The position numbers and the translations under genes were made by a program. A stretch of DNA of 64,000 nt from Sphingobacterium thalpophilum (GTDB taxonomy: Bacteria; Bacteroidota; Bacteroidia; Sphingobacteriales; Sphingobacteriaceae): contig NZ_LR590484.1 in assembly GCF_901482695.1 (NCBI RefSeq), positions 5,332,001 to 5,396,000 on the forward strand. The letters are read 5' to 3'. Below are positions 17,394 through 26,140 of the stretch, one piece after another (within the stretch, counting starts at the first letter, position 1; every line of letters begins with the position of its first letter). A model generated the notes under the pieces. The model was not told the origin of the DNA and did not search any database. It was given only the letters and a program-made list of their open reading frames with translations.

Positions 17394-20300
17394 ATGCAAT
17401 TAACCAAACTAGAAATAAAAGGATTTAAAAGTTTCGGAGACAAGATCACGATCAACTTTAACGACGGTGTCACCGCAATCGTGGGACCAAATGGATGTGG
17501 AAAATCCAATGTAGTTGATGCTATCCGTTGGGTATTGGGCGAACAGAGTACCAAGATGCTACGCTCCGACAAGATGGAAAATATTATTTTCAACGGGACA
17601 AAAAACCGCAAACCAGCCAACCTCGCTGAAGTGTCTCTGACTTTCAATAATAACAATAATATTCTGCCTACAGAATTCACGACAGTTACGGTCACCCGTA
17701 AATTATTTCGAAACGGAGACAGCGAATACCGTCTAAACGATGTAAAATGTCGTCTAAAAGATATCACTGACCTATTTTTGGATACCGGAGTTGGCGCCGA
17801 CAGCTATTCCATTATCGAATTGAAAATGATTGATGAAATCATCAACAATAAAGATAATTCCCGCAGAAACCTGTTTGAAGAAGCTTCAGGAATCTCAAAG
17901 TATAAAGTGCGTAAAAAGCAGACGTTGGCCAAATTAAGAGATACCGAAGCAGATCTCAGCCGGGTGGATGACCTGCTGCTTGAAATCACAAAAAATCTTA
18001 AATCGCTCGAAAACCAAGCTAAAAAAGCTGAAAAATATACGCAGCTTAAGGAAGAATATAAACAGAGTAGTATCGATCTTGCTTATTATCGAATTGCTGA
18101 TTTTTCGGCCGAACTCGAGCGGCTACAGACCCAGGAGTCTAAAGTACAACAGGATGCCAATGCGGCACAGCAAGCAATTCTCCAAGCCGAAGCTGACTTG
18201 CAGGCCCTGCGACAGTCTAATCTAGAGCAGGAAAAAAACCTCTCGGTTCAACAAAAAGCGACACAGGAATTTGTTAACAAGATCCGTGGCTATGAGTCTG
18301 AGAAAAAAATCAAAAATGAAAAGGTTAAAAACCTTCAGGATAAAGAAAACCGCCTAAACCTGGATATCAATAGCGATAAGCAACAGCTCAATCATGTGCT
18401 TTATACCATCAAACGTTTGAATGAGGAGCTATTTGACGAACAGCATAAATTGGAGTCTCTAAAAGATAACCTGGAGACAAATAAATCTGAAGTAGATGCC
18501 CTACGCGGTCAGCAACAGTCCGCCAAAGGGAAACTCGATATCTTCAACAGGAGCAACGCTGAGTTACAGGCCCGTATATACAAGCTGGAAAAAGATCTGG
18601 CCGTCTTCAACATACAAAAAGAGGCATTGCTCCAGGAGGCAATCCGCAATACTGTAGATACCGAAGCCAAAGAAATAGAACTGCAGCAGTTCAATCATGC
18701 TGTAGCCGAACTTGAAGGCCGTGTCGAGGCACAACAGATTCAGTTTGAGACGGCCAACCAGCTGGAACAGGAATTACAGACACAGATCGGACAAATTCAG
18801 GCCAACCTGGAGGAATTAAAAGCACAATTAGCCAAAGCTCTTCGTCTGGTAGATGCCAAGCAAAATGAGTATAATCTCACGAAATCCCTGATCGACAACC
18901 TGGAAGGATTTCCCGATTCTATTCGTTTTCTAAAAAAGAATGCCGGATGGAAAAAACAACCGCCACTTTTCTCTGATGTCCTATTCTGTCAGGAAGATTA
19001 TCGGGTAGCGATTGAAAACTACCTCGAGCCGGTCATGAACCATTATGTGGTCGACACGCAGCAGGATGCTGTACAGGCTATCCAGCTCTTGGGCGATGCC
19101 GCAAAAGGCAGGGCCAGCTTTTTTGTTCTTGATGCCATTGATTCAGTCCTGAGCCCGAAGCGTCCACCAAACGACAATCTTATGTCTGCACTGGATGTGA
19201 TTACTGTAGATGACAAATATAAAGCACTTTGCACACTGCTGCTCCAGCATGTGTATATTTTAAAGCATGACGATGAAAAAGAGCTCATGCAAAAATTGCC
19301 GACCGAAGGTCAGGTGATTTTGCAAAAAAATGGTCGTTATGCCAAACATCATTTAGGACTCTCCGGTGGATCAGTCGGGCTATTTGAAGGCAAGCGGATC
19401 GGCAGAGCGAAGAACCTGGAAGTCCTTGCCCAGGAAATCAACGACCTAAACAAGGAAATTGCGCGGCTCGAAGATAAGATTACTGCGGAGTCAGTACGGC
19501 TCGAGACCCTGCGGAGCAATTCGCAGAAAGAGCTTATCGATGAACTCCGTTTCCAACTGAACAGACTTAACAATGAGCTGATCACAGTAAAAACAAAACA
19601 GGAGCAATATCAGGCATTCATCAGTAATGCCCTAACCCGTAAAAAAGATATTCAGGAAAAAATCGAAGGCATAGAAGCCGACCTAAGGATCGCAGAGCCC
19701 GAATTGCAGGAACTGCGGCTGCAAAAGGAACAAAGTGTAGCTGAACTTGCAGAACTGCAGGACCAGTTTCATGAGATATCTGAGGTGTTAAACGAAAAGT
19801 CCACAACCTTCAATCAGGAAAACATCAGCTATCATCAACAGTTAAATAAGGTTTCCAATATAACCAAAGATCTCGAGTTTAGAGAGACCCAAAAAGACGA
19901 CTACGAAGCCCGATTAGAACGTAATACCGTTGAATTGACGGAAGTTCAGGAAGCGTTGCGGACAACCATTCCTTTTGAAGATGAGGAGGACCAGGATCTC
20001 ATCGCCATGTATGAACAAAAAATTGCCCTGGAGGATGCTCTTAAGGAACTCGAAGATGCCTATTATGGTGACAAACAAAGAATCAATAACCTAGAAGATT
20101 CGCTGACACAACAACGCCGTTCGAAAGAACAGAGCGATTTTCTTGTTGCTGAAATCAAAGATAAGAAAACAGCACTACAAATTGACCTGAACGCATTAAA
20201 GGAACGCCTTTCAGTGGAGTTCAATATTGAACTGAAAGACTTGATCGAACGTGAGGATATGCCCGAATTGACGGAAGATCAAACGACGCTGACCAGCAAA

Positions 20301-20936
20301 TGTAACAAGCTTAAAAAACAGCTCGACGAATTTGGTACTATTAACTTAATGGCGAAAGAAGCCTTCGACGAGATGAACGAACGCTACGACTTTATTAACA
20401 AAGAGAAGGCAGATCTAATTGAAGCAAAAAGTTCGCTTATGGCAACAATAAAAGAAATCGATGATACTGCGCAGGTACAGTTTATGTTTACCTTCAACGC
20501 CGTACGGGACAATTTTGTCAAAGTGTTCCGCTCACTCTTCAACGAAGAAGATAGCTGCGACCTGATATTGACCGACCCTAATAATCCGCTCGATTCAGAC
20601 ATTGATATTATTGCCAGACCGAAAGGCAAACGCCCTTTATCCATCAATCAGCTTTCTGGAGGCGAAAAAACGCTTACCTCGACGGCATTGCTTTTCTCAC
20701 TGTATCTTTCCAAGCCTGCCCCATTCTGTATATTTGACGAGGTAGATGCCCCACTGGACGACACCAATATTGATAAATTCAATAATATTATCCGTGATTT
20801 CTCAAAGAACTCTCAATTTATTGTGGTCTCCCACAATAAAAAGACCATCGCAAGTACGGATATTATCTATGGTGTCACTATGGTCGAACAGGGTGTCTCC
20901 CGCGTTGTCGCGGTAGATTTAAGGGAAGTCGCCTAG
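17394..20936 (+). CDS. smc: Chromosome segregation protein SMC
   Basis: The condensin ATPase that compacts and segregates the chromosome, 1180 residues. The N-terminal half of the head has Walker A GPNGCGKS (31-38) and the Q-loop around VLGEQS. Two very long coiled coils flank a hinge of about 150 residues (around 500-680, containing LFSDVLF and YVVDTQQDA). The C-terminal head has the signature LSGGEKTL and Walker B CIFDEVDAPLDD, followed by the D- and H-loops (VVSHNKKT). All catalytic elements are intact. The kleisin partners scpA and scpB are not in this window. A terminator follows 18 bp after the stop. Confidence 0.98.
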   Translation: MQLTKLEIKGFKSFGDKITINFNDGVTAIVGPNGCGKSNVVDAIRWVLGEQSTKMLRSDKMENIIFNGTKNRKPANLAEVSLTFNNNNNILPTEFTTVTVTRKLFRNGDSEYRLNDVKCRLKDITDLFLDTGVGADSYSIIELKMIDEIINNKDNSRRNLFEEASGISKYKVRKKQTLAKLRDTEADLSRVDDLLLEITKNLKSLENQAKKAEKYTQLKEEYKQSSIDLAYYRIADFSAELERLQTQESKVQQDANAAQQAILQAEADLQALRQSNLEQEKNLSVQQKATQEFVNKIRGYESEKKIKNEKVKNLQDKENRLNLDINSDKQQLNHVLYTIKRLNEELFDEQHKLESLKDNLETNKSEVDALRGQQQSAKGKLDIFNRSNAELQARIYKLEKDLAVFNIQKEALLQEAIRNTVDTEAKEIELQQFNHAVAELEGRVEAQQIQFETANQLEQELQTQIGQIQANLEELKAQLAKALRLVDAKQNEYNLTKSLIDNLEGFPDSIRFLKKNAGWKKQPPLFSDVLFCQEDYRVAIENYLEPVMNHYVVDTQQDAVQAIQLLGDAAKGRASFFVLDAIDSVLSPKRPPNDNLMSALDVITVDDKYKALCTLLLQHVYILKHDDEKELMQKLPTEGQVILQKNGRYAKHHLGLSGGSVGLFEGKRIGRAKNLEVLAQEINDLNKEIARLEDKITAESVRLETLRSNSQKELIDELRFQLNRLNNELITVKTKQEQYQAFISNALTRKKDIQEKIEGIEADLRIAEPELQELRLQKEQSVAELAELQDQFHEISEVLNEKSTTFNQENISYHQQLNKVSNITKDLEFRETQKDDYEARLERNTVELTEVQEALRTTIPFEDEEDQDLIAMYEQKIALEDALKELEDAYYGDKQRINNLEDSLTQQRRSKEQSDFLVAEIKDKKTALQIDLNALKERLSVEFNIELKDLIEREDMPELTEDQTTLTSKCNKLKKQLDEFGTINLMAKEAFDEMNERYDFINKEKADLIEAKSSLMATIKEIDDTAQVQFMFTFNAVRDNFVKVFRSLFNEEDSCDLILTDPNNPLDSDIDIIARPKGKRPLSINQLSGGEKTLTSTALLFSLYLSKPAPFCIFDEVDAPLDDTNIDKFNNIIRDFSKNSQFIVVSHNKKTIASTDIIYGVTMVEQGVSRVVAVDLREVA

Positions 20937-20954
20937 CAACGAATAACACATCTT

Positions 20955-20990
20955 AAGCCCGGTGATGAAGATCCCGGGCTTTTTTTTGCG
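20955..20990 (+). terminator. Rho-independent terminator of smc
   Basis: An 8-bp stem AAGCCCGG/CCGGGCTT (20955-20962 with 20974-20981) runs into an uninterrupted stretch of T. It isolates smc from the repeat block downstream. Confidence 0.8.
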
Positions 20991-21011
20991 CACTTAATAT
21001 CCGTAGAAAAT

Positions 21012-21088
21012 AAAAAGCCCAGAGTGGGGAACTCTGAGCTTTCGTTAGCCATATATTAACCTATTTTATGAAAAGTATTTGTAAGTAA
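21012..21088 (+). repeat. Hairpin/micro-ORF module, copy 1
   Basis: The hairpin at 21016-21040 pairs AGCCCAGAGT with ACTCTGAGCT around a GGGGA loop, with one mismatch (C4/A22). After 27 bases comes ATGAAAAG at 21068, a frame of only six residues (MKSICK) ending in TAA at 21086-21088. Hairpin and ATG are each exactly 180 bases upstream of their counterparts in copy 2. Confidence 0.55.
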
Positions 21089-21151
21089 AACGCCACTTTT
21101 CGAAGTTCATTATACGCGGCTTCACCCTTTAACATTTTTTAACATTTAATA

Positions 21152-21159
21152 TAGATTTG
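21152..21159 (+). promoter_or_regulatory. -7 promoter element upstream of module copy 2
   Basis: TAGATTTG matches TAnnTTTG. A transcript would start near 21163 and carry the second hairpin at 21196-21220 in its leader, then the 33-codon frame. Confidence 0.4.
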
Positions 21160-21190
21160 CTTAACAACGACTGCCACCTATCCTATCACA

Positions 21191-21250
21191 AAAAAAGCCC
21201 GAAGCTGAGAACTCCGGGCTTACCTAACCAATTATTAACCTAAATTTATG
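21191..21250 (+). repeat. Hairpin/micro-ORF module, copy 2
   Basis: The hairpin at 21196-21220 pairs AGCCCG with CGGGCT plus two inner pairs. Relative to copy 1 the outer stem differs in sequence but stays paired (C4-G22 repaired, A6-T20 replaced by G6-C20). The spacer again measures 27 bases and leads to ATGAAAAG at 21248. Confidence 0.55.
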
Positions 21251-21349
21251 AAAAGACTTATGATGAGCACACCTGCTGTATGCTTTATGTTACTAACGCA
21301 TTCCGTTCACGCAATATTACAGGTTACGGTGAATTTTTATGCAATTTGA
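21248..21349 (+). CDS. Candidate 33-residue signal-peptide-like small protein or gene remnant
   Basis: The frame runs from ATG 21248 to TGA at 21347-21349. It starts MKRLMM, continues with a hydrophobic stretch (AVCFMLLTHSVHA) and ends ILQVTVNFYAI. The product looks like an export signal with almost no mature part. The end loosely resembles the LQVSAN-YAQ signal-peptide tail common in SusC/RagA-type TonB-dependent receptors of Sphingobacteriaceae. It may therefore be the stub of a lost receptor gene, or a genuine leader peptide. Whether it is translated is unknown. Confidence 0.3.
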   Translation: MKRLMMSTPAVCFMLLTHSVHAILQVTVNFYAI

Positions 21350-21405
21350 CATTTTTTAACGTTTCGATGGGTAACTTTAGGAAACAAATTTAAACCCACA
21401 GGCAT

Positions 21406-22215
21406 ATGGCAGAATATGATTTAAAAGAACTTCAGAAAATTCGTGAGAATAAGGATGTGCTCGCTTACCTTGATGAACATGGGATCGTTGACATTGATAA
21501 ATTCAATGACATTTATGATTACGAAAAGACTCTCTATGATCTACAGGTGGAGTTACTAAAGCTCCAGTATGATGTCATTGAAAAAGGCAAACGTGTCATT
21601 ATCATCTTTGAAGGAAGAGATGCGGCGGGGAAAGGTGGAACAATCGGGCGCGTCACCGAGCATCTGAACCCCAAGAAAGTACGCGTTGTCGCCCTTCCCA
21701 AACCAACGGAAGAGGAAACTGGACAATGGTACTTCCAACGGTACATCAGACATTTTCCAAATGCAGGTGAGATCGTGATCTTCGACCGCAGCTACTATAA
21801 CAGAGCTGTCGTCGAACCTGTGTTTGGTTTCTGTACCGACAAACAGCACCAGCTATTTATGGAGCAGGTTCCCGAATTTGAAAAGCAGTTAATTGATGAC
21901 GGCATTATATTAATTAAAATCTTTTTGACGATCAGCAAAGAAGAGCAGGCCGAAAGACTTAAAGAACGACAGGAGGATGTGCTCAAACGCTGGAAAATCG
22001 GCAGTCTGGATCAACAAGCACAGGAGAAATGGGATGTATACAGCAGGTATATCGAAAATTTATTCAAAGTAACGGGGACGAAAAAATCTCCCTGGTTTGA
22101 AATCAGCAAAGACAACAAGAAGAAGGCGCGGTTAGCGGCATTCCGCGTGATCATAAATGCTATTGTTGGCAAAGAACAGCAGCAGCTGGACTCCTTTGTG
22201 GATAAACACAACTAG
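21406..22215 (+). CDS. ppk2: Polyphosphate kinase 2
   Basis: A PPK2-family enzyme that transfers phosphate between inorganic polyphosphate and nucleotides. The 269-residue single-domain length fits class I. Visible landmarks are Walker A EGRDAAGKGG (69-78), the arginine-rich LID-preceding segment TEHLNPKKVRVVALPKPTEEE, QWYFQRYIRHFPNAGE, and the Walker B-like FDRSYYNRAVVEPVFGF. The C-terminal KRWKIGSLDQQAQEKWD region with SPWFEI is also typical. Preference for GDP or ADP cannot be read from sequence. It stands alone behind the repeat block. Confidence 0.95.
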   Translation: MAEYDLKELQKIRENKDVLAYLDEHGIVDIDKFNDIYDYEKTLYDLQVELLKLQYDVIEKGKRVIIIFEGRDAAGKGGTIGRVTEHLNPKKVRVVALPKPTEEETGQWYFQRYIRHFPNAGEIVIFDRSYYNRAVVEPVFGFCTDKQHQLFMEQVPEFEKQLIDDGIILIKIFLTISKEEQAERLKERQEDVLKRWKIGSLDQQAQEKWDVYSRYIENLFKVTGTKKSPWFEISKDNKKKARLAAFRVIINAIVGKEQQQLDSFVDKHN

Positions 22216-22255
22216 TACCTGCTTCAAGTTCATAAACCTTTTATTGAGTAAGGAA

Positions 22256-22290
22256 AATGCCTCCGATTGTGACAACAATCTGGAGGCATT
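22256..22290. terminator. Hairpin between convergent ppk2 and pckA
   Basis: A stem of about 15 bp (AATGCCTCC with GGAGGCATT, then GATTGT with ACAATC and one bulge) sits between two genes that run towards each other. The T-tract is short on both sides, so termination strength is uncertain. Confidence 0.6.
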
Positions 22291-22313
22291 CTCAACCTAC
22301 CAGCCAATAATTG

Positions 22314-23930
22314 TTATGCAAGGACCGAGTTGGCTATCCGTGGACCTGCGGCTATCACCGAAGCTGGCATGTCAGGACCAAATTTTTCGAAGTTATTGAT
22401 AAAGAGCTTTGCCAGACGTGTGGCTTGCGTATCATAAGCTTCATTGTTGTTCCATAGTCCTCTCGCATCCAGAATTTGCTCGGGGACATACGCTCCGCAG
22501 CTGGTTGGATAGTCCAGACCAAATATTTCGTGCTTACTAAATTGTGATTCCAGCAGGGATCCGTCCATTGCCGCACGAATCAATGCCCGCGTATAATTCA
22601 GTTTAATACGTCTTCCTATGCCGTAAGGCCCTGCAATCCAGCCGGTATTAACCAACCAGACTTTAATCGTTGGGTGCTGTTCCAATTTCGCGCGTAATAA
22701 AGACGCATATCGAGAAGGGTGCAGTGGCAGAAAAGCCTGCCCGAAACAAGTAGAAAAAGCCGCCGTGGGTTCCTTCACTCCTACTTCTGTTCCAGCGACC
22801 TTCGCTGTATAGCCGCTCACAAAATGGTATACAGCCTGATCAACGTTTAATAGCGATATAGGCGGTAGTACTCCGAAAGCATCCGCTGTTAGAAAGAAGA
22901 TATGTTCCGGCACATTTCCTATACCTGCGATCTCCGCATTTTCCATATAATCTATTGGATAAGACACCCGTGTGTTCTCCGTCTTGCTGATGTCATCGTA
23001 ATCAGGTCGGTCAAGTTGATCCAGAACAACATTCTCAAGCAAGGATCCAAACCGGATGGCATGATAAATCTCAGGTTCCTTTTCTTCGGTGAGACCGACA
23101 CATTTGGCATAACAGCCACCTTCAAAATTAAAAATACCACGGTCACTCCAGCCGTGCTCATCATCGCCGATCAGCTTTCTATTTTTGTCGGCCGAAAGCG
23201 TCGTCTTGCCGGTACCCGAAAGACCAAAAAACAAAGCTGTCTTACCATCTTTGGAAGTATTGGCTGAACAGTGCATCGCCAATACATTATGCTGAAAAGG
23301 AAGAATAAAATTCAATATAGAAAAGATGCTTTTCTTGATCTCACCGGTATAACCTGTACCGGCAATTAATACGATTTTCTTCGTGAAATCAATAGCAACA
23401 AAATTTTCATTGTGGATACCGTATTTTTGAGGATTGTTGATAAGCAATGCTGGGGCGGCCAATATAGACCATTCTGGCTGGCGCGTACTATCGCCATCCT
23501 GTCTTAAAAATAAATTGTTGGCAAATATACTCTGGTAAGCCGTTTCAGTAATAACCCTGATGGAAAGCTGATACAACGGATCTGCCCCTGCTGCACAGTC
23601 TCTGACATAAATTGTACGTTGGCTGAGATGGTTAGCAACTATGGAAAATAATGCTTCAAAATTGGCAGGCGTCATCGGCTGATTTATTTCTCCCCACCAA
23701 ACTGTATCCTTGGTTAAAGAATCTTCCACCAAAAAGCGATCCTTGGGCGATCTTCCCGTAAATTTTCCGGTGTCAGCAGCGAGCGCTCCAGAATCAGACA
23801 ATTGCCCCTCGCGATTTGCCAGCGCATGTTCGACCAGTTCTGAAACAGGCAATTGATAAAATACATTTCCTGTATGATCAATTTTCAAATATTTCAAATC
23901 AGGCGCGTTTCCAATGTTACCCTTTTTCAT
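22314..23930 (-). CDS. pckA: Phosphoenolpyruvate carboxykinase (ATP)
   Basis: The enzyme converts oxaloacetate and ATP to phosphoenolpyruvate, CO2 and ADP, the first committed step of gluconeogenesis. With the start at 23930 (MKKGNIGNAP) it has 538 residues, the normal size. The substrate loop TGRSPKDRF, the P-loop GLSGTGKTTLSADKNRKLIGDDEHGW with both the kinase-1a and metal-binding Asp residues, and the downstream FNFEGGCYAK block are intact. A consensus promoter at 23957-23987 lies upstream, so the longer frame from 23987 is not used. Confidence 0.97.
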   Translation of the reverse strand: MKKGNIGNAPDLKYLKIDHTGNVFYQLPVSELVEHALANREGQLSDSGALAADTGKFTGRSPKDRFLVEDSLTKDTVWWGEINQPMTPANFEALFSIVANHLSQRTIYVRDCAAGADPLYQLSIRVITETAYQSIFANNLFLRQDGDSTRQPEWSILAAPALLINNPQKYGIHNENFVAIDFTKKIVLIAGTGYTGEIKKSIFSILNFILPFQHNVLAMHCSANTSKDGKTALFFGLSGTGKTTLSADKNRKLIGDDEHGWSDRGIFNFEGGCYAKCVGLTEEKEPEIYHAIRFGSLLENVVLDQLDRPDYDDISKTENTRVSYPIDYMENAEIAGIGNVPEHIFFLTADAFGVLPPISLLNVDQAVYHFVSGYTAKVAGTEVGVKEPTAAFSTCFGQAFLPLHPSRYASLLRAKLEQHPTIKVWLVNTGWIAGPYGIGRRIKLNYTRALIRAAMDGSLLESQFSKHEIFGLDYPTSCGAYVPEQILDARGLWNNNEAYDTQATRLAKLFINNFEKFGPDMPASVIAAGPRIANSVLA

Positions 23931-23956
23931 ATTTTTTGTTTGTTTTAAAATGTGCC

Positions 23957-23987
23957 CAAATTTAAAGGCAAATTTCGCTAAAAACAA
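23957..23987 (-). promoter_or_regulatory. Bacteroidota-type promoter of pckA
   Basis: On the minus strand TTG (23987-23985), 20 bases and TAAATTTG (23964-23957) match the consensus. The transcript should begin near 23953, about 22 nt before the ATG at 23930. Confidence 0.65.
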
Positions 23988-24175
23988 AACTTAAAAACCT
24001 TAAAATCAGCCTTATTGTAAAAAAAACACAGAATCAATAAACTCATTTACAATAGTTTATACAAATAAAAAAAAATGAAATTTTTAGCACATATTTTTAG
24101 CAAGGTCACGGTCTAATCCGCTCGGATATTTTATATTTTTCGTAAATTGTTCCAAGCTTTACAAATATTAATAAG

Positions 24176-25012
24176 ATGAAATTACATGCGATCGAAACGG
24201 GATTCTTCAAGCTGGATGGTGGCGCCATGTTTGGAGTGGTACCTAAAAGTATCTGGAATAAAACAAATCCAGCGGATTCCAACAATATGTGTACATGGGG
24301 CAATAGGCTCCTGCTCATTGAAGAGAGCAATAGACTGATGCTGGTCGATACAGGCCTTGGCGACAAACAAAATGAGAAGTTCTTCAGCCACTACTATCTA
24401 CATGGCGACGCGACCTTGGATAAATCACTCAAAAGTCTGGGTTATGACCGCAATGATATCACCGACGTCTTCCTGACGCACCTACATTTCGACCATTGTG
24501 GCGGAGCCATCATACGCGATGGAGAGCGGCTGTCACCCGCTTTCAAAAATGCGGATTTCTGGAGCAATAGTGACCATTGGGCATGGGCCACGAATCCTAA
24601 CCCAAGAGAAAAAGCATCATTCCTGAAAGAGAATATACTACCGATTCAGGAAAGTGGCCGGTTGAAATTTGTCGAGAATGTAACGGACCCATTCGGAGAA
24701 AACATCTCCATCCGATACGCACATGGTCATACTGAGGCCATGATGTTGCCACAAATAAAATATAAAGGGAAAACGGTTCTGTACATGGCCGACCTACTGC
24801 CCTCGGTCGGTCATATTCCCATACCATACGTCATGGGATATGATATCAGGCCGCTGGTCACGATGGAGGAACGAAATAGCTACTGGAATGAAATCGTCGA
24901 CAACGAATATGTTTTATTTTTTGAACATGACCCTGTTCATGAATGCTGTACCCTGCAGCATACGGAGAAAGGAATCCGCGTCAAAGATATTTTCAAACTC
25001 AACGATATTTAA
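24176..25012 (+). CDS. MBL-fold metallo-hydrolase
   Basis: This 278-residue protein has the metallo-beta-lactamase fold. The metal-binding motif THLHFDHCGG lies around residue 100, with further ligands in YAHGHTEAM, YMADLLPS and FEHDPVHE. No signal peptide is visible. Size and motif spacing match the group that includes N-acyl-homoserine-lactone lactonases and related quorum-quenching or lactone hydrolases, but many members have other substrates, so function stays open. It is a single-gene unit facing the next minus-strand gene. Confidence 0.88.
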   Translation: MKLHAIETGFFKLDGGAMFGVVPKSIWNKTNPADSNNMCTWGNRLLLIEESNRLMLVDTGLGDKQNEKFFSHYYLHGDATLDKSLKSLGYDRNDITDVFLTHLHFDHCGGAIIRDGERLSPAFKNADFWSNSDHWAWATNPNPREKASFLKENILPIQESGRLKFVENVTDPFGENISIRYAHGHTEAMMLPQIKYKGKTVLYMADLLPSVGHIPIPYVMGYDIRPLVTMEERNSYWNEIVDNEYVLFFEHDPVHECCTLQHTEKGIRVKDIFKLNDI

Positions 25013-25052
25013 CCAGTTGGGGCATCTATCGCCCATCAAATGGTCAGACAAT

Positions 25053-25090
25053 AAAAAAGCAGGCTGTTTTACTATCAACCTGCTTTTTTT
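25053..25090. terminator. Bidirectional terminator between convergent genes
   Basis: A stem AAAAAAGCAGG/CCTGCTTTTTT encloses a 16-base loop, with T-runs on both strands. It separates the MBL gene from the outer-membrane barrel gene. Confidence 0.75.
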
Positions 25091-25095
25091 ATGGT

Positions 25096-25968
25096 CTAGA
25101 ACCGGAAACCTAAGGCCCAATAGTTCTCGAAAAACCAGATTTGCTGCGAAGCCTTATCCACGCCTCTTCTACCTGTCGTACGGATATTATACAAATCGGT
25201 CCAACCAGTTTTAAAATTCCCCTGTAAATAGAGTCCCTTATAAAAACGGTAGTGTAACCCGACTTTGGCCGAAGCACCATATCCGGCAATATTCCAAAAA
25301 TGGTTACCGCCTTCCCCAAAGAGATGAACGTCTGAACGGGGGATCAACAGGCCAAGATCCACTCCGGATTCCATAGTTAGTACCTGTTTACCTTTACGGT
25401 TAACAATGATATCATCATAACGTTCCAAACCCACGGAAGCAAAATTGTAGCCATCAGTATGCTCAAAAGTCAGCATAGCTGAATCAACAGTAATAAGTTC
25501 ACCATTGTACTGCCCGGCTCTATTTCCGGTAGGGATGCCAGGGTTGGAGATCTCCTCGCCTATATAACCGCTAATCTTAACTTGTTGTGGGATATCCACT
25601 ACATATTTCATGTGATCCCAGCCGAGGGAGATGGAATAATTATCTTTGATATAATATCCAAAATGCAAGTTAAATTGTGGAATTGTCAAACGCCCGGGAT
25701 CAAAATACGTCTCACCAAATTTAGTAGGACGATCGGCGGCTTTTACATCATGGAGCGTAAAGTCGTAGTTAGGGCCTCTAAAATGAATGTCCGATTTCGC
25801 ATAGGACGAGAAATTGTAGCCCCAGAAGAAGAAAAACTTCCCCTTATTGCTTTCAGTTCTTAAATTTTTTGGTTTAAAAATGCTTTTTCCGATTGTGGGA
25901 ACTTCTTGTGCAAATAGTGCGGAAACACTCAGTACGAGTGCTCCGATTGTTAAAAATATTTTGTTCAT
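25096..25968 (-). CDS. Predicted outer-membrane beta-barrel protein
   Basis: The 290-residue protein starts with a clear signal peptide (MNKIFLTIGALVLSVSALFA, cleaved before QEV). The mature part has alternating polar/hydrophobic strands rich in aromatics (KFFFFWGYNFSSYAKSDIHF) and ends in Phe (WALGFRF), the usual terminal signature for BAM-inserted barrels. I do not recognise a named family or ligand. The start at 25968 is supported by a consensus promoter at 25990-26020; the frame from 26004 would begin inside it. Confidence 0.82.
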   Translation of the reverse strand: MNKIFLTIGALVLSVSALFAQEVPTIGKSIFKPKNLRTESNKGKFFFFWGYNFSSYAKSDIHFRGPNYDFTLHDVKAADRPTKFGETYFDPGRLTIPQFNLHFGYYIKDNYSISLGWDHMKYVVDIPQQVKISGYIGEEISNPGIPTGNRAGQYNGELITVDSAMLTFEHTDGYNFASVGLERYDDIIVNRKGKQVLTMESGVDLGLLIPRSDVHLFGEGGNHFWNIAGYGASAKVGLHYRFYKGLYLQGNFKTGWTDLYNIRTTGRRGVDKASQQIWFFENYWALGFRF

Positions 25969-25989
25969 GTCGCTGCTAAAAACGTTGGG

Positions 25990-26020
25990 CAAAAGTAATC
26001 CCATTCTAATTTAGAAGCAA
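25990..26020 (-). promoter_or_regulatory. Bacteroidota-type promoter of the outer-membrane barrel gene
   Basis: On the minus strand TTG (26020-26018), 20 bases and TACTTTTG (25997-25990) match the consensus. The leader to the ATG at 25968 is about 17 nt. Confidence 0.6.
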
Positions 26021-26085
26021 ATAAAATACGGCGAAATTGGCAAAATATGACGAAGATCACAGAATTCTTTCCCCCGCAAAAATAA

Positions 26086-26118
26086 ATAAAAAAGGCTGCC
26101 TTCCTAAGGGAGGCAGCC
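26086..26118 (-). terminator. Terminator of the aconitase pair
   Basis: The minus strand forms GGCTGCCTCCC/GG-AGGCAGCC-type pairing (26118-26094) followed by TTTTTTT. It lies 22 bases beyond the acnA-type stop. Confidence 0.8.
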
Positions 26119-26140
26119 GGTTATCATTTTAGCTGGATTT

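Larger units (their letters stand above)
20991..21405 (+). other. Non-genic block with duplicated hairpin/micro-ORF modules between smc and ppk2
   Basis: This 415-base stretch contains two similar modules. Each has a 25-base hairpin, a 27-base spacer ending in ATTAACCTA plus a few bases, and a short frame beginning ATGAAAAG. A box ACATTTTTTAAC also occurs twice (21132-21143 and 21349-21360). A -7 element at 21152-21159 can drive the second module. The block ends with the probable ppk2 promoter: TTG at 21346-21348, 23 bases, then TAACTTTA at 21372-21379. The two modules are listed separately. Confidence 0.6.

Noticed and set aside
21016..21220. The two hairpins as minus-strand terminators
   Set aside because: They would fit in sequence, but no minus-strand gene ends nearby; ppk2 on the right runs in the other direction.
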